NCBI GenBank assembly: GCA_035697545.1
Contig: DASSCT010000005.1
Span: 1-23,956, forward strand
DNA: 23,956 nt
Source: JACDAN01 sp035697545
Lineage (GTDB): Bacteria > Actinomycetota > Thermoleophilia > Gaiellales > Gaiellaceae
Reading direction: 5' to 3'
In this document: piece by piece, positions 14,545-20,445 of the stretch
How positions within the stretch are numbered: the first letter of the stretch is position 1
How the letters are laid out: each line of letters begins with the position of its first letter
Program-made: the position numbers and the translations under genes
Notes under the pieces: model-generated
What the model saw: the letters and a program-made list of their open reading frames with translations, nothing else
Told to the model about the DNA's origin: nothing
Databases searched by the model: none

Positions 14545-14643
14545 GTGCGTGCGGATCAGATCAAGCTGCTCATTCTTGTCGCCCTCGTCATCCTCGCCGC
14601 TGTAAGTGGTGGCGGTTTCTTCGACCAGTGGTTCGTCCACTAG
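14545..14643 (+). CDS. 32-aa signal-peptide-like small peptide, candidate pheromone
   Basis: A tiny gene 19 nt after the HTH-TPR regulator stop. Residues 1-7 (MRADQIK) are polar with net positive charge, 8-20 (LLILVALVILAAV) are a hydrophobic core, then S21, three glycines, and an aromatic tail FFDQWFVH. It resembles a secretion signal joined to a short C-terminal peptide, as in PapR or SHP precursors. AVS before G22 would fit signal peptidase, and a shorter tail such as DQWFVH could be produced by later proteolysis. It could instead be a single-span membrane microprotein. Too short for most gene finders. Co-transcription with the regulator is likely from the spacing; the strong SD suggests high expression. 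Confidence 0.65.
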   Translation: MRADQIKLLILVALVILAAVSGGGFFDQWFVH

Positions 14644-14809
14644 GTCAGACGTCGTAGAAAACACCTGCGGCGGTGCGGCAGTTCAAGGCCGTCCGCCTTC
14701 ACCCACGGCAAAGCGCGCGGCACGGAATTCCCTGCCTCGCTTCGGCGTTGCGGTTTGACGAGGACCTAGGCACGATTCCCCGTCCCTCAGCAAGGAGGCC
14801 GCAACTTCC
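14644..14809. other. Gap with hairpin between peptide gene and selD
   Basis: A 166-bp gap. A hairpin at 14669-14697 has GGCGG/CCGCC outside and CGGC/GCCG inside with an 8-nt loop; it is followed by TTC but no T-run, so it is a possible terminator for the regulator-peptide unit. TTGACG at 14755-14760 could be a -35 for selD, but no good -10 was found. No tRNA-like fold was identified. Confidence 0.4.
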
Positions 14810-15850
14810 ATGGACCTCGGTTCCGGGACCGTCAACCTGACCGACCTCGCCTCGTGCGGCGGTTGCGCGGCGAAATACCCGGCCGCGCGGCTCGAAGAGC
14901 TCCTGCGCGGCTTCGTCCCGGCGGACTCCGACGAGCTGCTCGTCGGCCTGTCTCCCGCCGACGACGCCGCGGTCTACCGCCTGGACGACGACAGGGCGCT
15001 GATCTTCACGCTGGACTTCTTTCCCCCGGTCGTCGACGACCCGGGCGATTACGGCGCGATCGCGGCGACGAATGCATTGAACGACGTGTTCGCCATGGGC
15101 GGATCGCCGCTGCTTGCTCTCTCTATTGCCGCGTTCCCGGAGTCGCTTCCGACGGAGATGCTCGCCGCGATCTTCGCCGCGGCCGACGAGCAGGTGCGCG
15201 CCGCCGGCGCACTGCTCGCGGGCGGGCACACGATCCGCGACGAGGAGCCGAAGTATGGACTGGCTGTCATCGGCACCGTTCATCCGGACGGCATCTGGCC
15301 GAAGAACGGCGCGACGCGAGGCGACGTCCTCTACGTGACGAAACCGCTCGGGACCGGGCTGATCATGACCGGCTACAAGAATGGCGACGTAGGAACGCAG
15401 CAGCTCGAGCGCGCCGTGCGCTGGATGCGCACCCTGAACAAGGACGCGGCTGACGCCCTCCGGCCGTTCGAGCCCAGCGCTGTCACCGACGTCACCGGCT
15501 TCGGATTGTTCGGCCATGCGCACGAAGTGGCCGATCGCAGCGGCGTGCGAATCCGACTGGAGTCGGAGCGCTTCCCGGCTATCGACGGCGCGCTCGACCT
15601 CGCGCGCTCGGGCCTGCGGACGAGTGGGGATCCCCGCAACCGCGAGTTCGCCGGGCCGCACATAGACGTCGTCGACGGCGTCCCCGAGACACTCGAGGCG
15701 CTCGCCTACGACCCGCAGACGGCGGGCGGGCTGCTCGTCTCTGTGCCCGCCGAGCGTTCAGTGACGCTGGAGGCAGAGTTCATGGCGCGCCGCCTCTTCC
15801 TCCGCCGGGTCGGGCTGGTCGAGGAGGGCTCGGGAGTCGTCGTGCAATGA
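14810..15850 (+). CDS. selD: Selenide, water dikinase (selenophosphate synthetase)
   Basis: A 346-aa enzyme converting selenide and ATP to selenophosphate, the selenium donor for Sec-tRNA and for 2-selenouridine in tRNA. SCGGCAAK carries catalytic Cys19 and Lys22, matching Cys17 and Lys20 of E. coli SelD; the codon is TGC, so this is the Cys rather than the selenocysteine form. SPADDAAVYRL and FTLDFFPPVVDDP supply the Mg-ATP aspartates, and GGHTIRDEEPKYGLAV and VTDVTGFGLFGHAHE are further SelD signatures. AGGAGG lies 11 nt before the ATG, a long spacing. The stop shares ATGA with the next gene. No selA, selB, selC or mnmH is in the window. Confidence 0.96.
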   Translation: MDLGSGTVNLTDLASCGGCAAKYPAARLEELLRGFVPADSDELLVGLSPADDAAVYRLDDDRALIFTLDFFPPVVDDPGDYGAIAATNALNDVFAMGGSPLLALSIAAFPESLPTEMLAAIFAAADEQVRAAGALLAGGHTIRDEEPKYGLAVIGTVHPDGIWPKNGATRGDVLYVTKPLGTGLIMTGYKNGDVGTQQLERAVRWMRTLNKDAADALRPFEPSAVTDVTGFGLFGHAHEVADRSGVRIRLESERFPAIDGALDLARSGLRTSGDPRNREFAGPHIDVVDGVPETLEALAYDPQTAGGLLVSVPAERSVTLEAEFMARRLFLRRVGLVEEGSGVVVQ

Positions 15851-16383
15851 CCCGCGTTCGCCGCGGGATGATCCACGGGCGCTTTCAGCCGTTCCATGTG
15901 GGCCACCTCGAGTACCTCCGGGGCGCGGCCGCCGAGTCCGACGAGGTCTTCGTCGGAATCACGAATCCCGATCCCACGCGCATCAAGCTCGAGCCCAGTG
16001 ACCCTGTTCGACACCTGCCGGAGTCCAACCCCTGGTCGTACGCCGAGCGGTTGCTGATGGTGAAAGCGGCCGGCGCCGATCTCGGGCTCGATCCGACCGG
16101 ACTGCACGTGATCCCGTTCCCGGTGAACGAGCCGGAACTCTGGCCGGCGTACGTGCCGGACGGGGTCACCCAGTACCTTCGCCTCTTCTCCGAGTGGGGC
16201 GGGACCAAGCTCGAGCGCTTTCGTGCGGCCGGCTACGAGGTTGTGATCCTGGACGAGGGCGTCGAGAAGGCGATCTCGGGGGCCGATGTCCGCGAGGCGC
16301 TCCGGGAAAGCGGCGACTGGGAGTCGCTCGTGCCGCCGGGAGTTGCGCGGGTCATCCGCGAGCTCGAGCGCGTCGCGGTCTAG
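15847..16383 (+). CDS. NMN adenylyltransferase-like nucleotidyltransferase (NadM type)
   Basis: A 178-aa HIGH-family nucleotidyltransferase resembling archaeal NadM, which joins NMN or NaMN with ATP to form the dinucleotide. GRFQPFHVGH (11-20) is the ATP-binding (H/T)xGH signature; NPWSYAERLLMV (61-72) and ISGADVR (143-149) are the other motifs typical of NadM. A different adenylylated or cytidylylated substrate is possible. Start ATG 15847 overlaps the selD stop (ATGA), so it is translated with SelD, an unusual partner. Its stop codon TAG (16381-16383) straddles the left end of the inverted-repeat element, so the present C-terminus may have been set by that insertion. Confidence 0.82.
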   Translation: MTRVRRGMIHGRFQPFHVGHLEYLRGAAAESDEVFVGITNPDPTRIKLEPSDPVRHLPESNPWSYAERLLMVKAAGADLGLDPTGLHVIPFPVNEPELWPAYVPDGVTQYLRLFSEWGGTKLERFRAAGYEVVILDEGVEKAISGADVREALRESGDWESLVPPGVARVIRELERVAV

Positions 16384-16547
16384 TGTCCCGTCCAGTACTG
16401 CCGCCGACCTTCTGGGTCGCGAGCACCAAGCCAGAGGTCGCACTCGGCCGCGGCCAAGGCTAGACAGCCTTGGCAAGGACGAGGGTGGGCTCTGGCGCCG
16501 CGTGATCGCGGGCCCGAAGCCGGCATGTAGTACTGGACGGGGCACTA
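16381..16547. mobile_element. MITE-like element with 17-bp terminal inverted repeats
   Basis: GTGTCCCGTCCAGTACT (16383-16399) recurs inverted as AGTACTGGACGGGGCAC (16529-16545) with one mismatch, and TA stands directly outside each end (16381-16382, 16546-16547). TA target duplications are typical of Tc1/mariner-IS630-type elements. The 129-bp interior is non-coding and foldable: GCCAGAG/CTCTGGC (16430-16436, 16490-16496), CTCG/CGAG (16443-16446, 16480-16483) and a perfect hairpin GCCAAGGCT/AGCCTTGGC (16453-16461, 16466-16474). The whole can form one long rod-like RNA hairpin. It is either a non-autonomous miniature transposon or a structured RNA/terminator; copies elsewhere in the genome would decide. 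Confidence 0.6.
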
Positions 16548-16557
16548 CCCTCCCTGC

Positions 16558-17808
16558 GTGCAACCGATCGTCGTTCTGCTCCTCGACGGGCTCGGGGATC
16601 GCGCGCACGCGAGTCTCGGCGGCCGCACGGCGAATGAGGCGGCCCGCACGCCGAACCTCGACGCACTCGCCGCTCGTGGCTCGACGGGCGTGCTCTACGC
16701 CGTCGGTCCCGGCCGCGCCCCTTCCAGCGAGGTCGCGCACTGGTGGCTTCTTGGGTACCGGCCCGAAGAGTTCCCGAATCGGGCCGTGCTTGAAGCGCTC
16801 GGCGCCGAGCAGGAGGTGCGCCCGGACGACGTCCTCGCCTTTGCGGCGCTGCGCCCCGCCGAGCGCCGGGACGGCCGGCTCTGGCTCACAGGTCGACCCC
16901 GCTACGGCGATGACGAGGAGGAGGCGCACGCGCTCATCGAGCGTTGCGCGAACATCGAGGTCGACGGCCTGCGCTTCACGCTCAGTCACCTGCGTCGCGG
17001 TGAGGCGATCCTGCGAGTGTCGGGCGGCGCCGACGACCGCGTCACCGACTCGGACGCGTTCTTTCGCGACCGCCATCCGGTCCTGCGGCCGCAGGCCGCG
17101 CACTCCGATGCCGAGCGAACCGCCGGCGCCGCGGAGCGATGGACGCGCGTCGTCATCGACCGCCTGGCCGGAGAGCGGTTCAACGTGATCACGCTGAAGT
17201 GGTGGGGCCGCTGCTACCCGGTGCCGACCTTCCTCGAACGCCACGGGGTCACGGGCTCGTTCATCGCCGACTCGCACTTCCTTCACGGGCTGGCGCGGGC
17301 CGTCGGCCTCGAGCCGCTGCATGCGCCGGAGACCGAGGATCCCGGCGCCGATCTGCGCCGGCGGCTGGAGCTCGTGCGCGAGCGTCTCGACGCCGGAGAC
17401 ACGTTCGTGTTCTCGCACCTCAAGGCGACCGACGCTGCAGGACATACGAAGGATCCGGCGGTCAAGCAACGGACGATCGAGCTCCTCGACGGCGAGCTCG
17501 GGGAGCTGCCGACGGATCGGGCGGTCGTCTGCGTGACGGGCGACCACGCGACACCGGCCTCCCCGGATGTGATCCATTCCGGCGACCCGGTGCCGCTGCT
17601 CGTCGCCGGTCCAGGAGTGCGGGCCGATCAGGTCGAGTCCTTCGGCGAGCTCGACTGTTCGCGTGGGATCCTGGGCCACCTCCGGGGACCCGACCTCATG
17701 CCCGTCCTGCTCAACGCCGCCGACCGGCCGCTCTATCTCGGCTCCAGACCGACGCCGTTCCCGGGTGCCGACGGCTACCCGGCGAAGCTCGAGCCGTTGA
17801 TCCTGTGA
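16558..17808 (+). CDS. Archaeal-type phosphoglycerate mutase-like (ApgM) protein
   Basis: A 416-aa alkaline-phosphatase-superfamily protein resembling archaeal 2,3-bisphosphoglycerate-independent phosphoglycerate mutase. Expected metal ligands are Asp10 (LLLDGLGDR), Asp292 and His296 (ATDAAGHTKD), Asp329-His330 (TGDHATP) and His340 (VIHSGDP). The phosphoacceptor region reads APSSEVAHWWLLGY, with Ser57 in the nucleophile position but Glu where ApgM normally has Asp. That change and the tryptophans leave the substrate open: a phosphotransferase or phosphatase of another sugar phosphate is possible. Start GTG 16558 has no SD and lies 11 nt after the inverted-repeat element. The stop overlaps the next start (GTGA). 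Confidence 0.8.
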   Translation: MQPIVVLLLDGLGDRAHASLGGRTANEAARTPNLDALAARGSTGVLYAVGPGRAPSSEVAHWWLLGYRPEEFPNRAVLEALGAEQEVRPDDVLAFAALRPAERRDGRLWLTGRPRYGDDEEEAHALIERCANIEVDGLRFTLSHLRRGEAILRVSGGADDRVTDSDAFFRDRHPVLRPQAAHSDAERTAGAAERWTRVVIDRLAGERFNVITLKWWGRCYPVPTFLERHGVTGSFIADSHFLHGLARAVGLEPLHAPETEDPGADLRRRLELVRERLDAGDTFVFSHLKATDAAGHTKDPAVKQRTIELLDGELGELPTDRAVVCVTGDHATPASPDVIHSGDPVPLLVAGPGVRADQVESFGELDCSRGILGHLRGPDLMPVLLNAADRPLYLGSRPTPFPGADGYPAKLEPLIL

Positions 17809-18665
17809 GGCAAACCGAGGGGCGCATCGCCTTCCGCGGCTACCGGACCTGGTACCGCGACGTCGGGCCGGAGGACGGCGTGGCGCTCCTGTGCCTCCAC
17901 GGCGGCCCCGGGTCGACGCATCACTACTTCGAGCCGCTGGAGCGTCTCGCAGAGGGCGGCCGCCGAATCGTGGTCTACGACCAGCTCGGGTGCGGCAGCT
18001 CGGACCGGCCCGACGATCCCGAGCTTTGGACGCTCGAGCTATTCCTCGACGAGGTGGGGACGGTACGCAACGCTCTCGGGCTCGACCGGATCCATCTTCT
18101 CGGCAGCTCGTGGGGCTCGATGCTCGCCTTGGAGTACGGCCTGACCAAGCCGGATGGCCTCGTCAGCCTCACACTCAACTCTCCTCCGACTGCGACCGAG
18201 ACCTGGACTGCCGAGGCAGGCCGACTGCGAGACGAGCTGCCCGAAGACGTCAAGCGGGCGCTCGATCTCCCGCCCGGCGATCCCGAGCGCGAGGCGGCCG
18301 ATGCCGAGTTCCGGCGACGGCACATCTGTCGCGTGGAGCCGCAACCCGCGTGCGTCGAGCGTGGCTTGGCGGGCAGGAACCGGCAGGTCTACGAGACGCT
18401 TTGGGGCGAGAGCGAGTGGAACGCAACCGGGCGGCTTCGCGACTGGGACGTCCGGCCGCGGCTCGGCGAGATCGGCGTGCCTACGCTCCTCACCTCCGGC
18501 CGCTACGACGAGTGCACTCCGAAGCTTGCGGAAGAGGCTCGTCGAGCCATCCCGGGTGCGGAGCGGGTGCTCTTCGAGGAAAGCTCACATACCGCGTTCG
18601 TCGAGGAGCCCGAGCGCTTCCGCTCCGTGCTCGCCGACTTCCTCGACCGGGTGGAGGGCGTCTGA
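17805..18665 (+). CDS. Proline iminopeptidase-like alpha/beta hydrolase
   Basis: A 286-aa alpha/beta hydrolase of the proline iminopeptidase group (peptidase S33), which trims N-terminal residues, often proline, from peptides. HGGPGSTHHY (32-41) is the family oxyanion-hole signature, GSSWGS (100-105) the nucleophile elbow with Ser102, and Asp235 (GRYDECTP) and His262 (SSHTAF) complete the triad. A cap domain lies at about 125-215. Start GTG 17805 shares GTGA with the preceding stop; the frame further upstream is shadow. It sits between the ApgM-like and heme A synthase genes in a run of overlapping genes. Amide or ester substrates other than peptides are possible. Confidence 0.9.
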   Translation: MRQTEGRIAFRGYRTWYRDVGPEDGVALLCLHGGPGSTHHYFEPLERLAEGGRRIVVYDQLGCGSSDRPDDPELWTLELFLDEVGTVRNALGLDRIHLLGSSWGSMLALEYGLTKPDGLVSLTLNSPPTATETWTAEAGRLRDELPEDVKRALDLPPGDPEREAADAEFRRRHICRVEPQPACVERGLAGRNRQVYETLWGESEWNATGRLRDWDVRPRLGEIGVPTLLTSGRYDECTPKLAEEARRAIPGAERVLFEESSHTAFVEEPERFRSVLADFLDRVEGV

Positions 18666-19543
18666 GCCCCACGCGCTTCCGCAGGCTCGCGGTCGCCTCG
18701 GCCGCCGCGCTCTACGTCATCGTCATCACGGGCTCCCTCGTCCGGCTGACGGGATCGGGGCTGGGCTGCGAGAGCTGGCCGGGTTGCGAGGAAGGTCAGT
18801 TCTTCCCGGCGGCCGACTACCACGCCTTCATCGAATTCGGCAACCGCGTCGTCGGGATCTTTCCGATCACGCTTTCGATTCTCGTCGCGTGGGCGGCGCG
18901 CCGCCGTCCGCCTTGGCTCTTCAGGACGGCCGTCGCCGTCGCGGTCTTGACCGTCGCCGAGGCGCCTCTCGGCCTCGCGACAATCCGCTACGAGCTGCCG
19001 CCCGAAATCGTGATCGTGCACTTCCTCATCGCGCTGCTCGCTCTCGGCGGCGCCGTCGTGATCGCGTTGGCCGCGTTGCGCGAGGAGCGCGGCACGGCCC
19101 CGATTGACTTTCCGCGGGAACTGCGTTGGGCGGGGCTCGTCCTCGTGACCGCGTGCCTCGGCCTAGTCGTCAGCGGCACCTTCTCCACCGCCGCGGGACC
19201 GCATTCCGGCGATCCGGATGTCATCCACCGGCTCGGCAGCCTGCCCGACGCACTCTGGGTTCACGTCCGTGTGACGGCTCTGTTCGGCTGCGCGTTCCTC
19301 TTCGTCCTCGGCTACCTCGGTGCCCGACGGGAGCTCGCACCCTGGCTCTTCCGCTTTGCGTTGATTGTGCTCGGCGTGCTCCTCGTCCAGATGGCCGTCG
19401 GCGAGATCCAGTACCGGCTGGAGCTTCCATGGGGAATTGTCGCCCTCCACGTGGCCCTGGCGGCGGCGGTCTGGGCGCTGACGGTGGCGCTCGTCACGAT
19501 GCTCTGGCGCCCACCGGCCTGGCTCGGCTCGGCACGCGGATAA
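18662..19543 (+). CDS. ctaA: Heme A synthase (COX15/CtaA family)
   Basis: A 293-aa membrane protein with eight predicted helices that oxidises heme O to heme A for aa3-type cytochrome oxidase. The cysteine pair Cys36 and Cys42 (GCESWPGC) in the first extracytoplasmic loop and histidines His54, His120, His201 and His263 match the CtaA disulfide and heme ligands; HAFIEFGNRVVG (54-65) is the family motif. The homologous region starts at once after the hydrolase stop, and the only codon available is CTG 18662, sharing CTGA with that stop and preceded by GGAGG at 18653-18657. No ATG, GTG or TTG start is in reach. Some Thermoleophilia-type CtaA partners (ctaB, cox genes) would be expected elsewhere. 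Confidence 0.9.
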   Translation: MSPTRFRRLAVASAAALYVIVITGSLVRLTGSGLGCESWPGCEEGQFFPAADYHAFIEFGNRVVGIFPITLSILVAWAARRRPPWLFRTAVAVAVLTVAEAPLGLATIRYELPPEIVIVHFLIALLALGGAVVIALAALREERGTAPIDFPRELRWAGLVLVTACLGLVVSGTFSTAAGPHSGDPDVIHRLGSLPDALWVHVRVTALFGCAFLFVLGYLGARRELAPWLFRFALIVLGVLLVQMAVGEIQYRLELPWGIVALHVALAAAVWALTVALVTMLWRPPAWLGSARG

Positions 19544-19553
19544 TCTGCAACGG

Positions 19554-20441
19554 ATGCCAGACGAGCTTCGGATCTACGACCGGCCCGACCTGGAGCGGCC
19601 AATCCTCGTCTCCGCGTTTCGTGGGTGGAACGACGGGGGTCAGGGCGCGTCGCTCGCCGCCGGCTATCTCGCGCGCCTGTGGGACGCGGAGCGCATCGCC
19701 GACGTCGATCCGGAGGCGTTCTTCGACTTCCAGGCCGTCCGGCCCCAGGTCAAGCTCGTCGACGGGCTGACGAGGGAGATCGACTGGCCCGAGACGGCCT
19801 TCTACCACGCGCGCGCCGACGGCTTCGACCGCGATCTGATTGTCCTGCTCGGGGTCGAGCCGAACCTCCGCTGGCAGACCTTCACGAGTCTGATCGTGGA
19901 CTTCGCGAAGGAGCTCGGCACCGAGCTCGTCGTGTCGCTCGGCTCGCTGCTCGCGGACGTGCCGCATACGAGGCCGTGCCCGGTGACGGGAAGCGCGAGC
20001 GACCCCGAGCTCGTCGAAAGCCTCGGGCTCCAGGCGTCTCGCTACGAGGGGCCGACGGGAATCGTCGGCGTGCTGCACGACGCCTGCCGCCAGGCAGGTC
20101 TTCCGTCGGTCAGCCTGTGGGCCGCCGTTCCACACTACGTCTCGCTCACGCCGAGCCCGCGCGCGGCGCTGGCGCTCTGCGAGCGGCTCGCGTCGCTCCT
20201 CGACACGGAGATCGACGTAGCCGAGCTGAAGGAAGCCTCAGAAGGGTATGTCGAGCAGGTCAGCCGGGCTGTGGCCACCGACGCCGACACGCAGGCGTAC
20301 GTCGACGACCTCGAGCAACGGGCGGACGAGATCGACGAGTCCGACCTCCCGTCGGGCGACGCGCTCGCCGCCGAGCTGACCAGGTTCCTCCGGGAGCGGG
20401 ACCGCAAGAACGGCCCGCCCGACGCCGCGACCGGTCAGTAG
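19554..20441 (+). CDS. PAC2-family protein
   Basis: A 295-aa soluble protein of the PAC2 (proteasome assembly chaperone 2-like) family, common in actinobacteria and often near proteasome genes; bacterial function is not settled. GWNDGG (24-29) after the first strand is the family signature, with VLLGVEPNLRW, SLGSLLADVPHTRPCPVTG and AAVPHYVS following as in other members. The C-terminus (from about residue 220) is charged and helical (YVDDLEQRADEID). ATG 19554 is 10 nt after the ctaA stop, so co-transcription is likely. The gene ends 4 bp from the convergent helicase gene. Confidence 0.9.
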   Translation: MPDELRIYDRPDLERPILVSAFRGWNDGGQGASLAAGYLARLWDAERIADVDPEAFFDFQAVRPQVKLVDGLTREIDWPETAFYHARADGFDRDLIVLLGVEPNLRWQTFTSLIVDFAKELGTELVVSLGSLLADVPHTRPCPVTGSASDPELVESLGLQASRYEGPTGIVGVLHDACRQAGLPSVSLWAAVPHYVSLTPSPRAALALCERLASLLDTEIDVAELKEASEGYVEQVSRAVATDADTQAYVDDLEQRADEIDESDLPSGDALAAELTRFLRERDRKNGPPDAATGQ

Positions 20442-20445
20442 GTCG

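Noticed and set aside
14540..14605. ATG-initiated 21-aa frame overlapping the peptide gene
   Set aside because: The ATG is only 3 nt from the SD, and the product is Ser/Arg-rich with no signal-like pattern; GTG 14545 has ideal spacing.
14661..14705. tRNA-like GTTCAAG loop near selD (possible selC)
   Set aside because: The loop sits in a simple two-part hairpin; no acceptor stem, anticodon arm or CCA end could be built around it.
14855..14880. Possible selenocysteine (TGA) in SelD
   Set aside because: The catalytic position is TGC (Cys19) and there is no in-frame TGA.
15706..17679. 657-aa minus-strand open frame
   Set aside because: It runs antisense through selD, the nadM-like and apgM-like genes, all with clear family motifs. 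Long antisense frames are expected in high-GC DNA.
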